Part shown: in pieces, positions 1-6,468 of the stretch
Layout: each line of letters starts with the position of its first letter
How positions within the stretch are numbered: position 1 is the stretch's first letter
NCBI GenBank assembly: GCA_041618535.1
Contig: JBFKFP010000086.1
Span: forward strand, 1 to 11,853
DNA length: 11,853 nt
Origin: SHLJ01 sp041618535
GTDB taxonomy: Bacteria; Bacteroidota; Bacteroidia; Flavobacteriales; Flavobacteriaceae
Direction of reading: 5' to 3'
Made by a program: the position numbers and the translations under genes
The notes under the pieces: generated by a model
The model's database searches: none
Seen by the model: only the letters and a program-made list of their open reading frames with translations
Told to the model about the DNA's origin: nothing

Positions 1-248
1 AAATAAGCTGAGGCGTTATCGAGAATATTCTGCTGTTCGGCTTGTAATTCCTCCTCCGTTTTCTTAATAGCGAAATCAAAGGGCGCATACAGGTTTTCAG
101 ACTGCCAAGGTTTGCCGCGCTCAAAAGTATATTTGAATTTACCGCTCTTCGGAAAGAAATAAACGATCAGGAAAGTAGTAAGTACAAAAAGGATTCCCTT
201 ATAAATTAGGGCATGATTCTTATAGAAGCTATTGATGATGTCTTTCAT
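1..248 (-). CDS. 7TM-HD family phosphohydrolase (PgpH-like), N-terminal fragment
   Basis: Only the first 82 codons lie in the window; the gene continues past the left edge. The start is the ATG whose complement is CAT at 246-248, preceded on the minus strand by a good Bacteroidota -7 element. Residues 1-14 are a short cytoplasmic stretch, and residues about 15-33 (LIYKGILFVLTTFLIVYFF) form one transmembrane helix. The next part contains the motif KGKPWQ-like RGKPWQSENLYAPFDF at about 44-59, which I recognise from the extracellular 7TMR-HDED region of Bacteroidota HDIG-domain proteins. In the family this region is followed by seven membrane helices and a cytoplasmic HD domain that hydrolyses cyclic di-AMP (the PgpH group). 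The catalytic HD domain is outside the window, so the enzymatic role is inferred from the N-terminus alone. It is divergently transcribed from the thiolase gene. Confidence 0.75.
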   Translation of the reverse strand, partial: MKDIINSFYKNHALIYKGILFVLTTFLIVYFFPKSGKFKYTFERGKPWQSENLYAPFDFAIKKTEEELQAEQQNILDNASAY

Positions 249-266
249 ATGGACCACCTGGTTCCT

Positions 267-274
267 CAAAAGTA
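267..274 (-). promoter_or_regulatory. Candidate -7 element for the 7TM-HD gene
   Basis: Read on the minus strand the site is TACTTTTG, a perfect match to the Bacteroidota -7 consensus TAnnTTTG. It ends 18 bases before the ATG, which would leave a short leader. The -33 element is weak: TTCTG about 16 bases upstream, where TTTG with 17-23 spacing would be expected. The call rests on the -7 match and its position. Confidence 0.45.
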
Positions 275-315
275 ATAAAAATAGGTATAGCAGAATGCAG
301 CGAGGATAAACTGAA

Positions 316-352
316 TTTGACTATATCATCTGGCTATTTTTAGTTAATTTCG
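316..352 (+). promoter_or_regulatory. Candidate promoter for the thiolase-peptidase operon
   Basis: A -33-like TTTG stands at 316-319. Two imperfect -7 candidates follow: TATTTTTA at 335-342 and TAATTTCG at 345-352, each one mismatch from TAnnTTTG. The first spacing is slightly short and the second slightly long. The region is the only upstream space for the operon starting at 380, so a promoter is expected here, but the exact element is uncertain. Confidence 0.3.
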
Positions 353-379
353 CAACATGCAAAATTTTTATGTTCAATC

Positions 380-1555
380 ATGAATAAAGAGGTAGTTATT
401 GTTTCCGCAGTACGCACCCCGATAGGGAGTTTTATGGGTAAACTTTCTACAGTTCCGGCTCCAAAACTCGGGGCCATTGCGATTAAAGCAGCTCTGGAAA
501 AAATCAATCTGAAAGCCAGTCAAATAGACGAGGTCCTTATGGGCCATGTTGTCCAGGCAGGCTCTGGCCAGGCTCCTGCGCGCCAGGCTGCTATTTATGC
601 GGGTATTCCCGATACTGTTCCCTGCACCACGGTGAACAAGGTATGCGCATCAGGTATGAAGGCTGTGATGCAGGCGGCTCAGTCTATTTCCTTAGGCGAC
701 AACGATGTTGTTGTTGCCGGAGGAATGGAAAATATGAGCCTTATCCCCCATTATTATCACGCCAGGACCGCCACCAAATTTGGTCCGCTAAAGATGGAAG
801 ACGGCATGCAAAAAGATGGGCTGGTAGATGTTTACGATGAGCAGGCCATGGGGGTATGTGCAGATGCGTGTGCTGTTGAATACGGCTTTAGCCGTGAAGA
901 TCAGGATAAATTTGCGATTCAATCTTACACAAGGTCGGCAGATGCATGGGAAAATGGAAGTTTTTCCGCTGAGGTCGTGCCAGTAGAAGTCCCACAAAGA
1001 AGAGGTGAGCCCTTGTCTGTCACTCGCGATGAGGAATACACCAATGTCATAATCGAGAAAGTTCCTAACCTCAGGCCTGCTTTTACACCTGAAGGGACTG
1101 TGACGGCTGCAAATGCCTCCACTATCAATGATGGAGCGGCTGCATTGGTCCTAATGAGCCGGGAAAAAGCAGATGATCTGGGATTAGATGTTCTGGTAAG
1201 CATAAAAAGCTATGCAGATGCTGCCCAGGAACCAAAATGGTTTACCACTGCACCTGCCAAGGCTCTCCCAAAAGCATTGGATAAGGCCGGTGTGACCCTC
1301 GAAGAAGTTGATTATTTTGAATTTAATGAGGCCTTCTCGGTTGTTGGCCTGGCCAATATGAAAATACTCGGGCTCAGCGATGACAAGGTGAATGTAAATG
1401 GTGGTGCTGTGTCACTCGGGCATCCTTTGGGTTGTTCCGGTGCCCGTATTTTGGTGACATTAATTCATATCCTGATTCAACGCGATGCCAAAATTGGTGC
1501 AGCTGCCATTTGTAACGGTGGTGGCGGTGCTTCTGCAATGGTTTTGGAACGCTAA
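380..1555 (+). CDS. Acetyl-CoA acetyltransferase (thiolase II)
   Basis: A complete 391-residue biosynthetic-type thiolase that condenses two acetyl-CoA to acetoacetyl-CoA and CoA, or runs the reverse. All signature residues are present: the acylated cysteine C89 in NKVCASGMKA, the NEAF motif with N316, H348 in GGAVSLGHPLGCSGAR, and the general-base cysteine C378 in CNGGGGASAM. These positions coincide with the numbering of the well-studied Zoogloea ramigera enzyme, as does the overall length, so the ATG at 380 is secure. There is no signal peptide; the enzyme should be a soluble cytoplasmic tetramer. Flavobacteria make isoprenoids by the mevalonate pathway, so supplying acetoacetyl-CoA to HMG-CoA synthase is one likely job. 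Fatty-acid or amino-acid breakdown is an alternative that sequence alone does not exclude. The NlpC/P60 gene follows after 11 bases. Confidence 0.95.
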   Translation: MNKEVVIVSAVRTPIGSFMGKLSTVPAPKLGAIAIKAALEKINLKASQIDEVLMGHVVQAGSGQAPARQAAIYAGIPDTVPCTTVNKVCASGMKAVMQAAQSISLGDNDVVVAGGMENMSLIPHYYHARTATKFGPLKMEDGMQKDGLVDVYDEQAMGVCADACAVEYGFSREDQDKFAIQSYTRSADAWENGSFSAEVVPVEVPQRRGEPLSVTRDEEYTNVIIEKVPNLRPAFTPEGTVTAANASTINDGAAALVLMSREKADDLGLDVLVSIKSYADAAQEPKWFTTAPAKALPKALDKAGVTLEEVDYFEFNEAFSVVGLANMKILGLSDDKVNVNGGAVSLGHPLGCSGARILVTLIHILIQRDAKIGAAAICNGGGGASAMVLER

Positions 1556-1566
1556 GCCGGTTGTTT

Positions 1567-2316
1567 ATGAAATATGGCATATGTCATTTAAGCCTCGTCC
1601 CTGTCAGGCTCGAGCCATCTGATAAAAGTGAGATGGTAACCCAGCTTTTATATGGTGATCATTTCAAAGTAACTGAGCATCGGAAATCCTGGTCCAAGAT
1701 CAGGATTGCCTATGACAAATACGAAGGTTGGATAGATAATAAGCAATTTAAAAGCCTCGAAAAGAATGATTTTAAAATGCTGGATTCCTTGGAAACCCCA
1801 TTCGTATCAGATCTTGTTGAATTCGTTTCCGACGAGCACTCTAACCTTATACCTGTTTGCCTCGGTTCTTCCCTGAGCGGTTTGAAACTATTAAATCACA
1901 GCCATGACGGTAATATTGTCAAAGGCAAGCAACCGAAGTCTAAACTTGTGGAAACGGCCCTGTTGTTTCTCAATGCCCCGTATCTTTGGGGCGGGAAAAC
2001 ACCCTTCGGCATAGATTGTTCAGGATTCACCCAAATGGTTTATAAGCTCAATGGTCATAATTTACTCAGGGATGCGTCACAACAAGCTACTCAGGGTGAG
2101 GTATTGAGTTTTATAGAAGAAACAGAACCAGGCGATCTGGCATTTTTCGATGATAAGGATGGCAATATCATTCATGTTGGGATCATTCTGAAGAATAATT
2201 ACATCATTCATGCTCATGGAAAAGTTCGAATTGACCGAATTGACCAGAGTGGCATTCATAATACTGAGAAGCGCAGGCATACACATAAGCTGAGGGTGAT
2301 CAAAAAAATCGTTTAA
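1567..2316 (+). CDS. NlpC/P60 (C40) peptidase with SH3-like N-terminus
   Basis: A 249-residue cysteine peptidase predicted to cut peptidoglycan stem peptides, probably the gamma-D-glutamyl to diamino-acid bond. Residues about 9-60 look like a bacterial SH3 domain (VPVRLEPSDKSE, then the GDHFKV and WSKIRI strands and a GWID end). The catalytic domain starts near 125. The nucleophile is C151 in GIDCSGF, followed by H203 in NIIHVG and the third polar residue H215 in YIIHAH. The 52- and 12-residue spacings fit the NlpC/P60 triad, and the SH3-plus-NlpC layout resembles YkfC-type enzymes. No signal peptide or lipobox is visible, which suggests a cytoplasmic enzyme of murein-peptide recycling rather than a wall hydrolase; this is inference. 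I chose ATG 1567 over the in-frame TTG at 1561 because the protein then begins MKYGICHLS, the usual start of this family as I recall it. It is probably cotranscribed with the thiolase. Confidence 0.88.
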   Translation: MKYGICHLSLVPVRLEPSDKSEMVTQLLYGDHFKVTEHRKSWSKIRIAYDKYEGWIDNKQFKSLEKNDFKMLDSLETPFVSDLVEFVSDEHSNLIPVCLGSSLSGLKLLNHSHDGNIVKGKQPKSKLVETALLFLNAPYLWGGKTPFGIDCSGFTQMVYKLNGHNLLRDASQQATQGEVLSFIEETEPGDLAFFDDKDGNIIHVGIILKNNYIIHAHGKVRIDRIDQSGIHNTEKRRHTHKLRVIKKIV

Positions 2317-2321
2317 AAGAA

Positions 2322-2347
2322 AAAGCCATTCAAAATTGAATGGCTTT
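2322..2347. terminator. Bidirectional hairpin terminator between converging genes
   Basis: A perfect 12-bp stem (2322-2333 paired with 2336-2347) around a tiny AT loop sits between the peptidase stop at 2316 and the stop of the TPR gene at 2370. On the minus strand the stem runs into a T-rich tract (TTTTTCTTTT), a good intrinsic terminator for the gyrA-TPR transcript. On the plus strand the following T-run is poor, so termination in that direction is probably weaker. Confidence 0.75.
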
Positions 2348-2369
2348 AAAATTCGTTTTATTTAAGGGG

Positions 2370-3650
2370 TTAATTCCCGCCGCCTTCCATTTCTTCAACT
2401 TTAGCCTTCATGGCTTTGAAGTTCGGTGTGTCCCCAAGGACGCTGTAGATATTCATCAAAGTACGGGCAGCATTCAAATTATCGCTCTCGAACTCCAGAA
2501 CCTTCTCAAGGTAAGGAACGGCATCTTTATAAAGGGTCATTCGATTTTCTTGTAACTCTTCGTATTTCCTATTGTCAGCCGCAGAGGTTCCCAGGGCGTT
2601 CATCTCATCTATGATTGCTTGCTCCTGGCCTAATATTAAAGCTGCAGTATTCATGTAGGCCCGCACATAAGTGCCATCAACGCCTATTGCCATATCATAA
2701 TATTTCTTTGCCTCTTCATCTTCTCCTTTTTCTGCCGCTACTACTCCCAGATTAAATAACAGATCTACATTGTTAGGCTCTAGTTCCAGCGCCTTTTGAA
2801 TGAGTTCCTTGTATTTATCGATCTCTCCTAATTTGTAACGAACATTCGCTTCTGAAAGAATCAAATTGAAATCATTTGGATTGGATTTCTTTGCGTCGTC
2901 AATAGCCTGAAGGGCCTTGTCAGTCTCTCCTTTCTCTATGTAAATCAATGCGACATTCTTGGCAATTTCACCAACCTTTGACTCGGTCTTCACATTTTGT
3001 GAATTATTGTGAGTCCCGGCCTTTACTGAAATATCCCTCATGGCACTGCTGGGAAATACTTGGTCTTCACCTGTTTCGATCTCAGTTGCTCTGTACTCCA
3101 TTGAAATCCCGGTATAACCCAAATCCATCAATTCGTCATACAATCTCAACGCGTCATCATATTTCTGACTGGAGGTGGCGAGCAAAGCAGCATTGTAAAG
3201 GTACAATGTATCCGATTGAGATGTGCGGTACGCTCTCTCGAAATTGACATAGGAGGAAGAATGATCTTTCCTATTCAATGCCGTTTGAGCCTTATCGAGA
3301 AATGTATTGCTCATAGACACCTTCATTTCGTCTGCCTTGGCGGAATAAACCATTTTTCCGCTTTTCTTCTCGGTTTCGTATAATTTGTCAAAACTTTCCA
3401 GGGACGTGCTGATATCATTATCACTAGCTGTTCCGTTGGCATAATAGGCCTGGCCCTTTAGAAAGTAAAATTTTGCAAGTGTTTTGCTATCCATAGCTGA
3501 AGTCATACCTTCTGCAGCACTCAGAGCCGATTTAGCATCAGCAAAACTATTGTCTTTAATGGCCTTTTCTGCATCCTTTAATTCCTTCTTTTGAGCGAAT
3601 CCAACAGTTCCAACCAAAAGCGCAAAGGCCATTACCACAAATTTTCTCAT
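2370..3650 (-). CDS. Exported tetratricopeptide repeat protein
   Basis: A 426-residue protein of unknown specific role. Residues 1-20 form a signal peptide: MRK, a hydrophobic core, then GFAQ with cleavage likely after Q20, so the mature protein should be periplasmic or secreted; no lipobox cysteine is seen. The rest is helical TPR-type sequence. Recognisable units lie at about 57-90, 148-180 (YLYNAALLATSSQKYDDALRLYDEL), 226-259 (NVALIYIEKGETDKALQAID), 260-293 (EANVRYKLGEIDKYKELIQKAL), 294-327 (LLFNLGVVAAEKGEDEEAKKYY) and 376-420. TPRs bind peptides or partner proteins; no enzymatic motif is present. The protein ends in a short EEMEGGGN tail. Its ATG is 31 bases downstream of the gyrA stop with no terminator between them, so it is probably transcribed with gyrA. 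Alpha-solenoid prediction is firm; the function is not known. Confidence 0.87.
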   Translation of the reverse strand: MRKFVVMAFALLVGTVGFAQKKELKDAEKAIKDNSFADAKSALSAAEGMTSAMDSKTLAKFYFLKGQAYYANGTASDNDISTSLESFDKLYETEKKSGKMVYSAKADEMKVSMSNTFLDKAQTALNRKDHSSSYVNFERAYRTSQSDTLYLYNAALLATSSQKYDDALRLYDELMDLGYTGISMEYRATEIETGEDQVFPSSAMRDISVKAGTHNNSQNVKTESKVGEIAKNVALIYIEKGETDKALQAIDDAKKSNPNDFNLILSEANVRYKLGEIDKYKELIQKALELEPNNVDLLFNLGVVAAEKGEDEEAKKYYDMAIGVDGTYVRAYMNTAALILGQEQAIIDEMNALGTSAADNRKYEELQENRMTLYKDAVPYLEKVLEFESDNLNAARTLMNIYSVLGDTPNFKAMKAKVEEMEGGGN

Positions 3651-3681
3651 TTTTAATTCTGTTTAATAGTTAATGTATCAA

Positions 3682-6204
3682 TTATTCGTTAGGGTTAGTA
3701 TCAATTGTCGTGCCATCATTGTTATCCGGGCTGTCATCACTTTCCTCAAGGTCATCTACATTGTCCTCGTCATGCATGACCTTTGCAACAGCCGCGATCG
3801 AATCTCCATTTTTCAGGTTGATTAGTTTGACTCCCTGAGTGGCCCTGCCCATTACACGAAGATCTTCCACTGCCATCCTGATGGCAATGCCCGACTTATT
3901 GATAATCATAAGGTCATCTTCGTTGCTGACATTCTTTATGGATACTAATTTACCAGTTTTTTTGGTAATAGATATGGTTTTTACTCCTTTTCCTCCCCTG
4001 TTGGTTATCCTGTAATCTTCGAGGCTGGAACGTTTCCCGAATCCATTTTCAGAAACTACCAGGATATCACTCTCCATGTCATTCACGGCTATCATTCCGA
4101 CTACCTCATCTTTTGAATCCGCTAATTTAATTCCACGCACACCAGAGGCGTTTCTTCCCATGGGGCGAGTTTTACTTTCCTCAAAACGAATCGCCTTTCC
4201 GCTTTTGACCGCCAGCATGACCTGACTATCACCGGTTGTAAGTTTCGCCTCCAGCAACTCATCTTCATCCCGTATTGTAATGGCATTTATACCGTTAGTC
4301 CTGGGTCTTGAATACTGTTCCAGTGACGTTTTCTTAACCTGTCCTTTTTTGGTGGCCATGATAACGAAATGACTATTTATATAATCCTCATCTTTCAGGT
4401 CTCTGGTACAAATAAAGGCCTTTACCTTGTCGTCCTGCTCAATATTGATCAGATTTTGAATAGCCCTTCCCTTTGAAGTTCGACTACCTTCCGGAATCTC
4501 GTATACCCTCATCCAGAAACACTTTCCCTTTTGAGTGAAGAATAGCATGTACTGGTGATTGGTACCTATAAAAAGATGTTCGAGGAAATCCTCGCTCCTG
4601 GTGGTAGAGGCTTTTTGGCCAACCCCGCCCCTGTTCTGAGTTTTGTATTCGTTCAGAGCGGTTCGCTTGATATAACCCGCATGGGAAATAGTGATAACCA
4701 CTTTTTCATCCGGTATCATATCCTCAATTGACAGATCACCACCTGAATACTCAATGGTTGAGCGCCTGTCGTCGCCAAAACGATCCTTGACTTCAAGGAG
4801 TTCCTGTTTGATGATCTCCATTCTTCGGTCCTTCTTTTCAAGAATATCCTTGAGGTCTTCTATGGTCTTCATCAGTTCTTCGTACTCAGTTCTCAACTTA
4901 TCCTGCTCAAGGCCTGTAAGTTGTCTAAGTCGCATATCCACGATTGCCTTAGCCTGGATCTCCGTAAGTTCAAATCGCTTGATAAGCTTTTCCCTGGCTT
5001 CGTCAGGGCTTGCCGAACCTCTTATGATCTTGATAACTTCATCGATATTGTCTGAAGCGATGATAAGACCTTCCAGGATGTGGGCGCGCTCTTCTGCTTT
5101 CTTAAGTTCATACTGGCTGCGCCTTACAACCACATTATGCCTGTGATCAACAAAATGAACAATGAGATCCTTAAGATTCAGCAATTGCGGCCTTCCTCCC
5201 ACCAATGCGATATTATTCACGCTGAAAGATGACTGCAGGGCAGTGTACTTGTAAAGTTTATTAAGAACAATGTTCGGAATGGCATCGCGTTTCAAAACAT
5301 AAACAATTCGCATCCCATTACGATCGGACTCATCCCTGATGCTTGAAATCCCATCCAAACGTTTATCGTTGATAAGGTCGGCTGTTTTCTTTATCATGTC
5401 AGCCTTATTCACCTGGTATGGAATTTCATTGACCACAATACACTCGCGGCCCTGAACTTCCTCAATTATAGCACGTCCTCTCATGACAATCCTTCCACGA
5501 CCTGTATGAAAGGCTTCGCGAACACCATCATACCCATAGATAATGCCCCCTGTTGGAAAGTCAGGGGCCTTGACATGAGACATGAGCTCATCTATGGTGA
5601 TTTCATTGTTATCGATATAAGATACTATCCCGTCAACAGTTTCAGAAAGATTATGTGGAGGCATGTTAGTTGCCATACCTACAGCTATCCCTGAGGCGCC
5701 ATTAACAAGCAGTCCTGGAATGCGCGTGGGCAAAACCGTAGGCTCCTTGAGGGTGTCATCAAAATTCAATTTGTGGTCTACTGTATCCTTGTCGATATCT
5801 GCCAACATGTCTTCAGCGATCTTTTGCATTCTCGCTTCTGTATATCGCATCGCTGCAGGACTATCTCCATCTATTGAACCGAAGTTTCCCTGTCCGTCAA
5901 TCATCATATAACGCAGGCTCCAGTCCTGAGCCATCCTGACCATGGTGTCATAAACCGAGGTATCGCCATGAGGGTGATATTTACCGAGCACCTCACCCAC
6001 TATCCTGGCTGATTTTTTATGGGGTGTATTCGATCGAACTCCCAATTCATGCATCCCGTACAACACCCTTCGGTGTACGGGTTTTAACCCATCCCTAACA
6101 TCCGGAAGAGCACGTGACACAATGACCGACATCGAGTAATCGATGTATGCCGATTTCATCTCATCTTCTATGTTAATCGGGATTAGTTTTTCTCCATCTG
6201 CCAT
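3682..6204 (-). CDS. gyrA: DNA gyrase subunit A
   Basis: A full-length 840-residue GyrA, the DNA-breaking and rejoining subunit of gyrase, which works with GyrB to introduce negative supercoils. The catalytic tyrosine is Y121 in AAMRYTEARM. The quinolone-resistance region reads HPHGDTSVYDTMVRMAQ at 77-93, with T82 and D86 at the E. coli Ser83 and Asp87 positions. The N-terminal winged-helix and tower domains extend to about 505, including the coiled-coil arm (about 355-470). The C-terminal beta-pinwheel follows with repeated blade motifs: QNRGGVG at 523-529, SKGRAI near 577, NASGVRGI near 685, TNRGGKG at 734-740 and ATQGVKLI near 788. The tail from about 811 to 840 is strongly acidic. I choose GyrA over ParC because of the blade number and the RGG box. 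It is divergent from clpC, and the exported TPR gene follows after 31 bases. Confidence 0.97.
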   Translation of the reverse strand: MADGEKLIPINIEDEMKSAYIDYSMSVIVSRALPDVRDGLKPVHRRVLYGMHELGVRSNTPHKKSARIVGEVLGKYHPHGDTSVYDTMVRMAQDWSLRYMMIDGQGNFGSIDGDSPAAMRYTEARMQKIAEDMLADIDKDTVDHKLNFDDTLKEPTVLPTRIPGLLVNGASGIAVGMATNMPPHNLSETVDGIVSYIDNNEITIDELMSHVKAPDFPTGGIIYGYDGVREAFHTGRGRIVMRGRAIIEEVQGRECIVVNEIPYQVNKADMIKKTADLINDKRLDGISSIRDESDRNGMRIVYVLKRDAIPNIVLNKLYKYTALQSSFSVNNIALVGGRPQLLNLKDLIVHFVDHRHNVVVRRSQYELKKAEERAHILEGLIIASDNIDEVIKIIRGSASPDEAREKLIKRFELTEIQAKAIVDMRLRQLTGLEQDKLRTEYEELMKTIEDLKDILEKKDRRMEIIKQELLEVKDRFGDDRRSTIEYSGGDLSIEDMIPDEKVVITISHAGYIKRTALNEYKTQNRGGVGQKASTTRSEDFLEHLFIGTNHQYMLFFTQKGKCFWMRVYEIPEGSRTSKGRAIQNLINIEQDDKVKAFICTRDLKDEDYINSHFVIMATKKGQVKKTSLEQYSRPRTNGINAITIRDEDELLEAKLTTGDSQVMLAVKSGKAIRFEESKTRPMGRNASGVRGIKLADSKDEVVGMIAVNDMESDILVVSENGFGKRSSLEDYRITNRGGKGVKTISITKKTGKLVSIKNVSNEDDLMIINKSGIAIRMAVEDLRVMGRATQGVKLINLKNGDSIAAVAKVMHDEDNVDDLEESDDSPDNNDGTTIDTNPNE

Positions 6205-6218
6205 AAGTAAATCGATTA

Positions 6219-6335
6219 GTTTTTTCGTTGATTTTGAAATCAGGCTAATATAACCATTTTACAAGTGCTGCGGGGGATTTCAAGTTCTTAATTTGACATT
6301 TTTTATCAACAAAAAGAGCCTGTTTTTTCGTTGAT
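6219..6335. repeat. 14-bp direct repeat pair upstream of gyrA and clpC
   Basis: GTTTTTTCGTTGAT occurs exactly twice in the same orientation, at 6219-6232 and 6322-6335, 103 bases apart start to start. The first copy lies within 36 bases of the gyrA start and flows into the near-palindrome at 6229-6242. The second copy forms the right arm of the hairpin at 6303-6337. The repeated string contains a six-T run, so part of the match is low complexity, but the CGTTGAT end is not. It could be a paired protein-binding site; nothing in the sequence names the protein. Confidence 0.6.
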
Positions 6336-6337
6336 AA
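6303..6337. repeat. Inverted repeat (hairpin) in the gyrA-clpC region
   Basis: TTATCAAC at 6303-6310 is the exact reverse complement of GTTGATAA at 6330-6337. Inside these arms AAAAA (6311-6315) can pair with the T-run at 6324-6328, with C6329 bulged, giving about 13 paired positions around the loop GAGCCTG-T. It is not a terminator: no T-tract follows on either side and no gene ends here. An operator or cruciform-prone site is possible. Confidence 0.6.
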
Positions 6338-6413
6338 GTAAGCTGTTAAAAGTTTTGATTTTTTAAAGTTTTTTTTGTCATTTAGCCCAACTGGGTTTAA
6401 TTAAGGTATAGTT

Positions 6414-6447
6414 TTTGCCTTATTGTAATTGAATTTAGTTAAATTTA
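6414..6447 (+). promoter_or_regulatory. Candidate clpC promoter
   Basis: TTTG at 6414-6417 and TAAATTTA at 6440-6447 are separated by 22 bases. This fits the Bacteroidota pattern TTTG, 17-23 bases, TAnnTTTG, with one mismatch in the -7 element. It would start transcription roughly 15-20 bases before the ATG at 6469. The region is so AT-rich that chance matches are likely, so the call is tentative. Confidence 0.3.
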
Positions 6448-6468
6448 ATCGATTGAAAGGACGTTTGT

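Larger units (their letters stand above)
6205..6468. promoter_or_regulatory. Divergent gyrA-clpC intergenic region
   Basis: These 264 AT-rich bases separate the gyrA start (minus) from the clpC start (plus) and must carry both promoters. For gyrA, minus-strand TATATTAG (6245-6252) is one mismatch from the -7 consensus TAnnTTTG but lacks a well-spaced -33 partner. A second option, TAAAATGG (6254-6261), has a TTG at 6281-6283 exactly 19 bases away but is a poorer -7 match. A 14-bp near-palindrome, TGATTTTGAAATCA, lies at 6229-6242, and a direct repeat and hairpin described separately lie inside the region. I see no open reading frame or RNA gene here. Confidence 0.7.

Noticed and set aside
249..379. 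Search for a small gene or RNA in the divergent 7TM-HD/thiolase spacer.
   Set aside because: Apart from promoter-like elements I see no reading frame with support and no stable fold in these 131 bases.
4691..5146. A 151-codon plus-strand frame opposite gyrA, rich in serine.
   Set aside because: It lies wholly inside the conserved GyrA coding sequence and its Ser/Arg/Leu-rich, low-complexity composition is typical of antisense shadows.
5943..5976. Threonine (T82) at the GyrA position equivalent to E. coli Ser83, considered as a quinolone-resistance mutation.
   Set aside because: Thr at this position is, to my knowledge, the normal state in flavobacteria, and D86 is unchanged, so it is not evidence of acquired resistance.
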